Origin: Melioribacteraceae bacterium
GTDB lineage: Bacteria > Bacteroidota > Ignavibacteria > Ignavibacteriales > Melioribacteraceae
NCBI GenBank assembly: GCA_035362835.1
Contig: DAOSDY010000008.1
Span: 1-9,554, forward strand
Reading direction: 5' to 3'
DNA: 9,554 bases
Shown here: positions 1-8,200 of the stretch, in pieces
Layout of the letters: each line of letters opens with the position of its first letter
Position numbering within the stretch: the stretch's first letter is position 1
Notes under the pieces: generated by a model
The model's input: the letters and a program-made list of their open reading frames with translations, nothing else
Told to the model about the DNA's origin: nothing
Database searches by the model: none
Program-made: the position numbers and the translations under genes

Positions 1-1
1 C

Positions 2-487
2 TCAGACGATATTTACAAGGACGGCAAACCGAACAAAGAAATCTATGCCTATGTATTGAAGGACCGTTCGGACTGTTTTAATGGAAAGATCTTCCTATTC
101 CCGACGTTCAAGAATTTCAAACCGATTATTGATTTTATCCAGGGCTTACCGGTAGGGGAGATAGCAGAAGAAACCGCAGGAAATATCATCCCCACTGAAA
201 AAGAGTATTACGAACGTCAGCTAATGAAGAAAATCGAGTCGGAAAAAATCGAAGCGGTTTTTGAACTTAATAATCTCGGCTCTCCGCGCTCTGCAGACGA
301 AAAGAAGTTAAAGACGATGATCATTCAGAAGATCTTCGGCACCACCAGCAAGACCGAAATTGAAAAGCTTGACGGACCAAAACTGAATTTCCTGCGTCAG
401 GAACTCGAGGAATTTTTCACAGAATACAATACCCGGGAAGACAAAGCGGAATTTATTGAAAGCTATAACAAGGTCGTTGCAGCTTAA
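2..487 (+). CDS. Unrecognised protein, C-terminal part (5' end outside window)
   Basis: The reading frame is open from the first in-frame codon at base 2 to a double stop TAATAA at 485-490, giving about 161 residues of a longer protein. A TTG at 56 lies inside this open frame, and codons before it read sensibly (SDDIYKDGKPNKEIYAYV), so it is probably not the start. I do not recognise the family. The visible part is soluble, rich in Lys and Glu, with no membrane segment or signal peptide. It opens with a hydrophobic, aromatic stretch (KIFLFPTFKNFKPIIDFIQG) and ends in a charged, probably helical tail (LDGPKLNFLRQELEEFF). Sampled lines are about 42-47% G+C, higher than the signalling genes to the right. 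The last 44 codons are nearly duplicated at 9281-9412. Coding status is well supported by that duplicate, because the two copies differ almost only at synonymous sites. Function is unknown. Confidence 0.8.
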   Translation, partial: SDDIYKDGKPNKEIYAYVLKDRSDCFNGKIFLFPTFKNFKPIIDFIQGLPVGEIAEETAGNIIPTEKEYYERQLMKKIESEKIEAVFELNNLGSPRSADEKKLKTMIIQKIFGTTSKTEIEKLDGPKLNFLRQELEEFFTEYNTREDKAEFIESYNKVVAA

Positions 488-507
488 TAATTTAACCAAA
501 ACTCAAC

Positions 508-525
508 CGCCGGGACACTCCGGCG
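508..525 (+). terminator. GC hairpin just after the left gene
   Basis: The stem CGCCGG (508-513) pairs perfectly with CCGGCG (520-525) around a six-base loop, starting 17 bases after the second stop codon of the left gene. No clear T-tract follows (ATAGTCTATTTATA), so it is a weak intrinsic terminator or an mRNA 3'-end stabiliser. A related hairpin lies at the same distance after the truncated copy on the right, which supports its belonging to this gene family's transcript. Confidence 0.5.
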
Positions 526-557
526 ATAGTCTATTTATAAAATTATATAGCTTACTT

Positions 558-617
558 AAAAAAGAGGGGACATCCTGCAGGTTTTTTGCAGAGGGCATTC
601 ACTGTGCAGGATGTCCC
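558..617 (-). terminator. Intrinsic terminator of the signalling operon
   Basis: GGGACATCCTGCA (567-579) and TGCAGGATGTCCC (605-617) form a perfect 13-bp stem with a 25-nt loop. Read on the minus strand, the stem is followed directly by CTCTTTTTT (complement of 558-566), the arrangement of a rho-independent terminator. It lies about 60 bases after the stop codon of the last minus-strand gene. On the plus strand the stem is followed by TGAGGGGTTTTGAGGG with no T-tract, so it acts mainly on minus-strand transcripts. The left arm could also pair locally (CTGCA 575-579 with TGCAG 587-591), giving a competing short hairpin inside the loop. The loop is longer than usual for a terminator, so an origin as a small dispersed inverted repeat is possible. 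Confidence 0.75.
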
Positions 618-676
618 TGAGGGGTTTTGAGGGTTGAATAGGTGCTTCATTCTAAAATCATTTTTTATTTATAAAC

Positions 677-1051
677 TCAATTCCGGTTCTCATTTAATAG
701 ATATTTTACAGAATTCATTAATACGTTATTTGGCACTGGCTTGGTAACAAATAGATCTATTCCTGAATCCATCGCCGTTTTCCTGTCCTTTAAAAATGCA
801 TGCGCTGTAAAACAGAGAATTGGAGTGCTTTGATATGTGGAAGATTGCCTGAAATTTTTAGTCAACTCTAATCCCGAAATCCCACCCTTTATCGAGATAT
901 CCAGAATTATTATATCAAATCCTTTGCCTGATGTCCCTTCATAAAAATCTTCTGCGGATTCAAAGGTCTCTATCTCAAATTCCTTATGAAAAAGTCTGTA
1001 TAATACTTTCTGTGTAAGGTAATCGTCCTCTATGATTAACATCCTCTTCAT
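677..1051 (-). CDS. Single-domain response regulator (receiver only), hybrid-kinase type
   Basis: This 124-aa protein is one CheY-like receiver with no output domain. The catalytic set is intact: acidic pocket E8-D9-D10, phosphoacceptor D51 (IIILDISI), T82 (LCFTAHAF) and K104 in the VTKPV motif. The stretch TAHAFLKDRKTAMDSGIDLFVTKP resembles receivers fused to the C-terminus of hybrid histidine kinases more than NarL-type receivers. It starts 28 bases after the stop of the 1006-aa kinase and so probably belongs to the same transcript; it may be a detached receiver of that kinase. ATG at 1051 is preceded by GAAATGGAAAA; a second ATG three codons in has GAAGAGG directly before it and no spacer, so the first is preferred. 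Its role would be protein interaction, a phosphate sink or a relay step. The partner is inferred from position only. Confidence 0.9.
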   Translation of the reverse strand: MKRMLIIEDDYLTQKVLYRLFHKEFEIETFESAEDFYEGTSGKGFDIIILDISIKGGISGLELTKNFRQSSTYQSTPILCFTAHAFLKDRKTAMDSGIDLFVTKPVPNNVLMNSVKYLLNENRN

Positions 1052-1079
1052 TTTTCCATTTCTCTTTAATTACTCCAAT

Positions 1080-4000
1080 TTATTTATCACTCTCTTGTTG
1101 AAATGTTACTTTAAATGTCGATCCCATTCCTTTCTTGCTCTTTACTTCAATTGTTGCATCGTTATATTCGCAGTACTTCTTTACTAGCGATAAACCTAAT
1201 CCGTTTCCGTCAAATGACCTGCTGTATCCCTGCTCCTCTTGACTAAATGGCTCAAAAAGTCTCTTCTGAAATTCCTCGCTTATTCCAATCCCCGAATCCT
1301 TTACCAATACATAAACATTCCCTTTGGTGTTTCTATTGGCCTCAATTTGAATCTCGCCTTCCTTTGTATATTTAATCCCGTTGTCAATCAGGTTTGCAAA
1401 TATCTGTGTTATCGCGTACTCATCACCGTGTATTTTTAATCCTTCTTTTATTGGATTAAATGTAAGTTGTAAATTCTTGATTTTTGCAAAAAGACGGTGC
1501 TCGTCTACTAATTTCTGCAATAACAGATTTATATTAACTTCTTCTTTATTTAATCTGTATATGCCGGTTTGAATCTCGGCTGAGTTTAATATTAAACTTA
1601 TCGTTCTAATTATTCTCTGGCTCGCTAATTCTATGCTTGTAAACACGTCATCATAATCAGTTGGAATTATATGTCCGAAATCATCTTTGAGTATTTCTGC
1701 ATTGCTCGCAATAATATTCAATGGTGTCCTGATCTCATGCGACATTTGCGATAAAAACTCTGTCTTTAAATTATCTGATATCTCAGCTTTCTCTTTTGCA
1801 TCTATTATTTCTTTAAGAAGTTTTTTCCTCTCTGTTATATCCTCTTCAATTGCAACAAAGTTTGTCACATTCCCACTGTTATCTACAATCGGTGATATTG
1901 ATGCATTAGCCCAGTAAGTTTCACCATTTTTCTTTTTATTTAATAATTCACCCTGCCAGGTTTTCCCTTCTAGTATTGTTTTCCATAAGCTTTGATAAAA
2001 TGCTTCATTATGGTTCCCTGATTTTAATACTCGAGGCGTCTTTCCTTGTAACTCATTTAGTTGATAGCCAGTTAAAGAACTGAAATAGGGATTAACATAC
2101 TCAATCATACCTTCTGAATCTGTAATTACTACACTGGTTGAACTCTGCTCAATTGCACGGTTAAGCTTTTTTAATTCTTCCTCAGCTTTTTTACGCTCAT
2201 CAATATCTCTTAATATATTATTTGCCTTTAAAAAATCCCCCTTAATATCAAATTCTAAATGTGTTATCTGCTCTACCCAGAATTTTGTCCCGTCTTTTTT
2301 CTCTACTTGAAATTCCAGCGACATTTCAGATCTTTTTTCTCGCATCCATTCTCTATATTTCATGGTTACAAAATCTCTATATTCTTTTGCAACTATCCGG
2401 AATGATACTTTATTTTGTAACTCCATCTCTTTATATCCGCTCAAAGTGTATAATCCAGGATTGCAATATTTAAATACTCCGTTTCTATCTGTCTCATAAT
2501 AGGCCTGGTTTAACGATTCAACCAGAGATCTGAATCTTTTCTCACTTTCTTTAATCGATTTTTCATTCTTTTTTCTGTCCGTTATATCCATGTTGATTAC
2601 TATCGCTGCCAGAACACTTCCGTCCGATTTAATTATTGGTATAGCAGAATTAAGTATTATTTTGTGTGTCCCGTCAAAACATTCTATCTCTATCTCTTCA
2701 TTTAATGAAATTTCTTTTTTAGTAATTGCACGGGCTGCTGCCCATTCTTCTGCTTTTATTAAATTTCCGGTTTCTGCCCACCATCCTTTGTATTCATTAA
2801 ACTTTTCAACACCAACAAATCTGGCACCTGCCCATATTCTCTGTCCCTCTGGATTTCCGTGGATTATCATCCCGTCCTTGTCTATTATCCATAATCCTAC
2901 AGGTATTGTTTTGATAACATTTGCTAAAAGATATGTCTGATCATGCAGTTGCTTCTCAAATATTTTCCTTGAGGTTATGTCAAACATATATCCTATTATC
3001 TGTGTTAGGTTCCCTTTCTTATCAAAAGATCCAATTACATTCTCTATTACCGTGATTTCAGATCCATCTAATGCAATTAAGTTCGACTCTATGTTCGATA
3101 ATTTCTTCTTCTCTTTTAAAACTATTAGGAATTTTTCTCTTTCTGCTTTATCTGTGTAAAAATCGAACGCGTTCCTCCTTAAAAGTTCTTCCTGACTATT
3201 TGCCCTGAGTATATTAACTAATGAATTATTGCAGTATAGCAGTGTCCCGTCCGGGGTTGTGATATAATCGCCGGTTAAATCCTCCTCTACAAACCGACGG
3301 TAATGCGATTCACTTATTTTTAACTTTTCTTCAACCTCTTTCTTCTCTGTTATGTCACTCACAACTCCAACTGAACCGATGACTATATGATCGGTGTTAT
3401 ATACCGGCGAACCGTTTATTCTTACCCATATCGTCTCACCTGTCTTTTTTAATCCTCGTACTTCATAACTGTCCGTGATCCCTTTTAATCTCGACTTGTT
3501 TTTTTCAAGTATTAATCCACGGTCATCCGGATGCTCTAAAATATTATAAGCTATTTGTCCAATAAGTTCCTTCTCTGTGTATCCGTAAATATCACTCACT
3601 CTTTTGTTTATAAAAAGGATTCTGTCTTCCCGATCTGTCCAGATTATTCCTTCTCCCATCGTTGAGAAAATTAATTTGCTCTGTTCAGTGCTCCTTCTGA
3701 ATTCATACTCCCTTTTTTTCCTCTCAATTGAAAAACTTATTGAATTTTTAAGAGATTCTTTTGTTATTTTATTCGCATCTAGTATGTCCTGGCACCCCAT
3801 CCTTATTGCCTCAGTGGAAAAAGTACTCTCATTATTTTGCGTTATTATAATTATCGGGGCTCGTTCGAAAAGTCTACTAAGAATTTCTAAATTCTGCAGG
3901 TCCTTGGTCTTGTCCGCATTAAGATAATAGAACACAACATCAATCGAGTTTTTGGGAATATGAATCCTTACTTCTTCAATTCTCTTGCGCCACAGTAAAT

Positions 4001-4100
4001 TAGTCCTGTATGATTCAGTCTCTTTCAGTATCCTGTTAATAATGTCTGTTTTTTCGGAACTTTCAGAAATATTTAGTACTGTTAATAAATTCTTTAGCAA
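1080..4100 (-). CDS. Cytoplasmic multi-PAS sensor histidine kinase with N-terminal pseudoreceiver
   Basis: This 1006-aa protein senses a signal through PAS domains and autophosphorylates a histidine. Domains in order: degenerate receiver (about 3-128), five PAS domains (about 138-255, 262-380, 385-510, 516-640, 641-760; most end in DITxRK-like motifs), a short coiled-coil linker, HisKA with H788 in MSHEIRTPL, and HATPase_c with N-box N903/N907, G1 DSGIGI (935-940), F-box RLFEPFSQ (947-954) and G2 GNGLGLSLV. The core is complete, so it should be active. No membrane segment is visible. The N-terminal domain keeps the ending GCQDILDANKIT...SIERKK typical of receivers before PAS domains, but the phosphoacceptor position is Y59 and the conserved Lys position is A109. 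The start is TTG at 4100: an in-frame stop lies four codons upstream, and starting here preserves the whole pseudoreceiver. Only a distant AGGA precedes it, so coupling to the upstream receiver, which ends 15 bases earlier, is plausible. Confidence 0.93.
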   Translation of the reverse strand: MLKNLLTVLNISESSEKTDIINRILKETESYRTNLLWRKRIEEVRIHIPKNSIDVVFYYLNADKTKDLQNLEILSRLFERAPIIIITQNNESTFSTEAIRMGCQDILDANKITKESLKNSISFSIERKKREYEFRRSTEQSKLIFSTMGEGIIWTDREDRILFINKRVSDIYGYTEKELIGQIAYNILEHPDDRGLILEKNKSRLKGITDSYEVRGLKKTGETIWVRINGSPVYNTDHIVIGSVGVVSDITEKKEVEEKLKISESHYRRFVEEDLTGDYITTPDGTLLYCNNSLVNILRANSQEELLRRNAFDFYTDKAEREKFLIVLKEKKKLSNIESNLIALDGSEITVIENVIGSFDKKGNLTQIIGYMFDITSRKIFEKQLHDQTYLLANVIKTIPVGLWIIDKDGMIIHGNPEGQRIWAGARFVGVEKFNEYKGWWAETGNLIKAEEWAAARAITKKEISLNEEIEIECFDGTHKIILNSAIPIIKSDGSVLAAIVINMDITDRKKNEKSIKESEKRFRSLVESLNQAYYETDRNGVFKYCNPGLYTLSGYKEMELQNKVSFRIVAKEYRDFVTMKYREWMREKRSEMSLEFQVEKKDGTKFWVEQITHLEFDIKGDFLKANNILRDIDERKKAEEELKKLNRAIEQSSTSVVITDSEGMIEYVNPYFSSLTGYQLNELQGKTPRVLKSGNHNEAFYQSLWKTILEGKTWQGELLNKKKNGETYWANASISPIVDNSGNVTNFVAIEEDITERKKLLKEIIDAKEKAEISDNLKTEFLSQMSHEIRTPLNIIASNAEILKDDFGHIIPTDYDDVFTSIELASQRIIRTISLILNSAEIQTGIYRLNKEEVNINLLLQKLVDEHRLFAKIKNLQLTFNPIKEGLKIHGDEYAITQIFANLIDNGIKYTKEGEIQIEANRNTKGNVYVLVKDSGIGISEEFQKRLFEPFSQEEQGYSRSFDGNGLGLSLVKKYCEYNDATIEVKSKKGMGSTFKVTFQQESDK

Positions 4101-4115
4101 TGCTTTTACTTAATC

Positions 4116-4505
4116 CTAATTTTTGTAAAGTAATGAATTTATTGTCTCTGGTAATCGCTTGAACATTTCTTTCTTGTTAATGAAATAATTTGCCCCAGCT
4201 GTAACCGATTCGCTTTCATACTCGGGTCCTTCATAAATTGTAAGTATTATTATCGCTGTATAATTATTCTGCTTCTTAATCTCTCTTGTAACCTCAAATC
4301 CGCTTATCCCTGGTAATCCTATATCAATTAACGCAAGGTCTGGCTTAATATAATTGGCTATTTCTAATCCTTCCTCTCCGTCCGCCGCATAATGAATTTC
4401 GATACTAGGATAAAGATCCTTAAGCCACGAGCTTAATGATAACCTAAGTGCCATGTGGTCTTCTATTATTAGAATCGACTTTGTCTCCATAAAACTACGC
4501 CGCAC
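4116..4505 (-). CDS. Single-domain response regulator (receiver only), NarL-like
   Basis: This 129-aa protein is a lone receiver without an output domain. Its active site is complete: E15-D16 acidic pocket, phosphoacceptor D61 in ALIDIGLPGISG, T89 and K111 in GANYFINKK. GISGFEVTREIKK is close to receivers of the NarL/FixJ class, yet the protein stops where the linker to a LuxR domain would begin. The start is uncertain. GTG at 4505 has AGGGG five bases upstream, whereas ATG at 4490 (METKSILIIEDH) has no nearby Shine-Dalgarno sequence but gives a more typical receiver N-terminus. It is the first gene after a 141-bp gap and ends 15 bases before the 1006-aa kinase, so it probably starts a receiver-kinase-receiver transcription unit. 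It likely takes phosphate from that kinase or the upstream 1281-aa kinase and signals by protein contact. Partner assignment is inferred. Confidence 0.9.
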   Translation of the reverse strand: MRRSFMETKSILIIEDHMALRLSLSSWLKDLYPSIEIHYAADGEEGLEIANYIKPDLALIDIGLPGISGFEVTREIKKQNNYTAIIILTIYEGPEYESESVTAGANYFINKKEMFKRLPETINSLLYKN

Positions 4506-4564
4506 TAATACCCCTATTTTTTTATCGCACCCTAAAAATATAGGATAGTAGGTTCGTATTTTAT

Positions 4565-4598
4565 GTAAGGGAAGTCTGAAAAGTTTTGTAGGGGAAGT
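4565..4598. promoter_or_regulatory. Tandem 11-bp repeat, candidate operator of the second signalling unit
   Basis: GTAAGGGAAGT (4565-4575) and GTAGGGGAAGT (4588-4598) match at 10 of 11 positions in direct orientation, with starts 23 bases apart, about two helical turns. Both are preceded by a T-rich stretch with partial agreement. They lie 60-93 bases upstream of the GTG start of the single-domain receiver, in the only sizeable gap between the signalling genes. Same-face tandem sites at this distance suit a dimeric activator, and the LuxR-type regulator encoded next door is the obvious candidate. No convincing -35/-10 pair could be read beside them. The binding protein is inferred. Confidence 0.4.
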
Positions 4599-4646
4599 TT
4601 AAATTCTGTACTGTTTTACTATAATAAGTCTTTTATTCAAATCCTA

Positions 4647-5294
4647 TTATTGGATTAATCCGTGTTGAAGAGCAAATTTTACTAAACTTGGTATATCTTT
4701 TACACCTAACTTCTGCATTAATCGGCTTCGGTATGTCTCTATTGTTTTTACAGACAGATATAACATGGATGCAATTTCTGTACTAGTCTTTCCTTCTGCA
4801 ACAAGTTGTAATACTTCTCTTTCTCTTGTGCTCAAGCTTTCTAGAGGACTTTTCTTTTGCCCGGCATTTCTTACAAATATGTAGCTGTCTATTAGAATGT
4901 CGTCTACTTTTCTAGATAAATATCTTCTTCCTGCCATTACTGCATGTACGGCTTCTTTAACTTCGGCACCGGCTGATTCTTTTAATAAGTAGCTCATCGC
5001 GCCCGCCTGTAATGACCTGAAAATATCTTCCGAAGTCGAGTGCATCGAAAGAATTATTATTTTGATCGCAGGATTTTCCTCTATTATTCTTCTGGTTGCT
5101 TCAACCCCGTTCATATTTGGCATTGCTATATCCATCACTACCACATCTGGTTTTAATTCAACCGCAAGCTTGTATGCTTCCTTTCCGTCAGTAGCTGTGC
5201 CTATTACCTTCAAGCCTGCTCCGGTACTTAGTATCATCTCTAGTCCGTCTCTTATTATTGCGTGATCATCTGCAATCAATATTCTTATTTCCAT
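4647..5294 (-). CDS. NarL/FixJ-family response regulator, LuxR-type DNA-binding output
   Basis: This 215-aa transcription factor has the usual length and order for the family. The receiver (about 1-120) has D9-D10, phosphoacceptor D55 (VVVMDIAMPNMNG), S83 and K105 (SYLLKESAGA). A linker of about 30 residues leads to a LuxR helix-turn-helix (about 153-211) with LSTREREVLQLVAEGKT, the recognition-helix region LSVKTIETYRSRLMQKLG and a normal C-terminal end. All key residues are present, so it should be activated by phosphorylation and bind DNA as a dimer. It starts three bases after the stop of the 1281-aa HisKA_3 kinase, and its AGGAAG ribosome-binding site (5302-5307, seven bases from ATG) lies inside the kinase's last codons. 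The two are therefore co-transcribed and very likely translationally coupled partners, as is usual for NarL-type pairs. Likely targets include its own neighbourhood; the tandem repeats at 4565-4598 are a candidate site. Confidence 0.96.
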   Translation of the reverse strand: MEIRILIADDHAIIRDGLEMILSTGAGLKVIGTATDGKEAYKLAVELKPDVVVMDIAMPNMNGVEATRRIIEENPAIKIIILSMHSTSEDIFRSLQAGAMSYLLKESAGAEVKEAVHAVMAGRRYLSRKVDDILIDSYIFVRNAGQKKSPLESLSTREREVLQLVAEGKTSTEIASMLYLSVKTIETYRSRLMQKLGVKDIPSLVKFALQHGLIQ

Positions 5295-5297
5295 CTG

Positions 5298-8200
5298 CTA
5301 TCTTCCTATCTCAATTATCACTACTGTCCCTTTCCCTGGTTCAGAACTTATCTCTAATTTACCGCCAATTAATTTCATCCTTTCTTCTATACTCGACAAC
5401 CCAAAACTAATTGAATTTTTCATCTCACGCACTTTTTTCATACTGAATCCTATTCCGTCATCCTTTACTTCTATCTTAATAGCTTCAGGTTTTTCAATAA
5501 GTTCAATTTTTACATTTTCTGCCCTGGCATGTTTCGATATATTATGAAATACTTCTTGTATCGACCTGAATATTATATATCCTGTGTTTATTGGCAGCTC
5601 TTTTTCCAGATCTTTGCCGTTATATATTACATTTATTTTTGTCCTCTCGGCAAATTTATTAATGCTCCAGTTAAGAGCCGCATTTAATCCGTAGTCTTCC
5701 AGTACAGTAGGTCTTAACTCAACCATTATATCTCTTATCTGATCTATCGTTTCGTTAAGTATAACAAGTGAATCATTTAGCCTGGTGGTCAATTTTTCAC
5801 TCGCTTCGCCCGGTAATTGTGAAATAATATAATTTAAATTGATTGTCAATGCCGTTAAATTCTGCCCGACTTGATCATGTAATTGTCCGGATGCTGATTT
5901 TCTCATTATCTCCTCGGATTCAATCAGTCTGTTCATTAATATTCGTAATTGCTCTTCTGCTAATTTTCTTTCTGTAATATTGTGTACTATTCCGAATATA
6001 CCTGTTACTTTATTGTCTTTGACTTCCGCTACATTTGTAAATTCTCCAACTAGATATTCTTCATTTTTTTTTCGTACCCTTAATTCCATTGTAAATAGAC
6101 GCTTATCTCGTATTAAATTGTCAGGAATCTTGGTCTTTTCTATGTCTTCTGGATGAATTAATAATTTGAAAGGCCTGCCTATCCATTCACCTATTTCCCA
6201 GCCTGTTATATTTTCAAATACGGGGTTTAGTGATGTGATGATCCCTTCAGGGTGACTAAGTGAATAAATTACGTCTGGTGCTGTATCTACTAGTTTTTTG
6301 TATTTTTCTTCACTCTTTTTTAGTAATTCATCAGATTTTAATTTATCAAGTGCGATTACTAATATTTCAGATAACATTTTTAGTAATACTATGTCCTCAG
6401 GCATCCATTCCTTATAATTCTTTACAGAATCAAATCCTATGAATCCTTTTAATTTTTTCCTAGTCGAAAGCGGTACTACTACTAACGATTTTATTTCCTG
6501 CGCCTCAAGAATCACTTTTTCTTCTCTCGCTTCCTCTGGTAGGTTTTCTACTCTTGGTATATGAATGGTCTCATTTCTCTTTAATGATTCCATCCACCAT
6601 GGTATTATACTAGTTGGTATTTTTTTCAAATTATCAATTTGCGGCGTTATTCCTTCTCCGCACCATTCGTGTGTATTATCGCATATACTTAAATCCTCTG
6701 AAAAAATAAATAAATATGTCCTGTCTACCTGTGCTACTTTTCCAACTCTCTTTAAGGCCTCATTTATTTCTCTGTCTATGGTCATTTGCGAAATATTTAA
6801 AAATCGTGAAGAAATAGATGCAATTGACAACTCAAATTCTAATCTCTTCTTTAATCCTGATTCAATAATTTTTCTTTCCGTTATATCTGTTAGTGAACCT
6901 ACAATTAATGTTGTAACCCCATTCTCAACTACTGGTGCTTCTCTTACTTCTACCCAGACCTTTTTTCCGTTTTTATGAACAAGTTCAAGTTCGTATGTAC
7001 CCTGTGGCTTCCCGCATTTTATTGCTTCCAGTGTCTTCTGAATTCCGATTTTATTTAATGGGTTGTCCGATACAAAATTAGTCCAGGCTCTAAAACCCTC
7101 ATCTGTATTATATCCCAATATATCCTTTAATTGAGGACTTACATATTTTATATTCTGCTCTGTATCGTGTGAGTAAAAAAGATTTGTACTGTGATCAATT
7201 ATGTTCTTTAATTTTTTCTGGCTCTCAACCAAATCCCGTTCATTCATCTTTCGTTCAGTTATATCTTCAGCAAAAATTATTAATCCGCCAATCTGATCTC
7301 TTGTCTTGTACCAGGATTTTATTTCTCTTCTGAACCATCGAATATTCCCGTTTTCTCCTTCAAGCTTATCTTCGAATGGATCAATTACCTCTCCGTTTAA
7401 ACATCTTTTATGCATTTCACGCCATCTTTTCGGTAATTCGGGAAATAGATCGTAATGAGAAGATCCCATTATTGTTTTACTTCCTAATCCGTAGTCAGTA
7501 AGCCATCGTTTACTTGTTGCTATATATCTCATATTCGTATCAAGCATTGCAATAGCTGCAGGTGTATACTCAATAAATAGTCTCAGCTTCTCTTCGCTTT
7601 CTCTAAGTGCTGCTTCAGTTTTTACTCGCTCAGTTATATCTCTCACTAATCCCATATAATATCTTATACCTTTCAAGTCAAAACAGCCGAATTGTACTTC
7701 AATCGGAAACTTACTCCCGTCTTTTCTTTTATGGTGACCCAATAATTGCATCGAATTTCCTGGCATTATTTTTATCCATTCTCTCTGGGCACTCTCTAAA
7801 TTAAAATCCGTTTCAATATCGAATACAGTCATGTTTAATAACTCTTCTCTTGTATAACCAATAGAACTGCAGGCTCTTTCATTCACATCTACAAATTTTC
7901 CTCTAAAATCGTGAACAAAGAGCGCATCAGCTGCCTGGTTGATATATGCCCGGAACCTTTCCTCGCTATCCCGTAAAATTGATTCAACACGCTTGCGTTC
8001 CGTAATATCTCGCGCTATCCCTTCTATTGCGACTAATTCACCCTTATCGTCAATTATCGGTACATTTCTTTGCTCAGTGTAAATAACAGTTCCGTCCTTC
8101 TTCACCCATCTTAATTCAATAGGCTGATTAATTTCTTTACCATTGTTCGAGATTTTTTCTAATATCCTTTTGTCCTCTGGATGAACTAGTTTAAAACCTA

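Noticed and set aside
153..163. GTAGGGGAGAT, similar to the candidate operator
   Set aside because: It is inside the coding part of the left gene, encodes VGEI in the established frame and matches the 11-mer only in part; there is no tandem partner.
308..499. Minus-strand 63-codon open frame opposite the left gene
   Set aside because: The nearly all-synonymous pattern between the two copies supports the plus-strand frame, and the antisense frame has no features of its own.
1239..1572. Plus-strand open frames within the 1006-aa kinase gene
   Set aside because: They lie opposite a gene with clear kinase domains, have low-complexity Phe/Ser/Ile-rich translations, no ribosome-binding sites and no recognisable domain. 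The same holds for the other plus-strand frames at 1687-3927, 5062-5265, 6260-6978 and 7607-8847.
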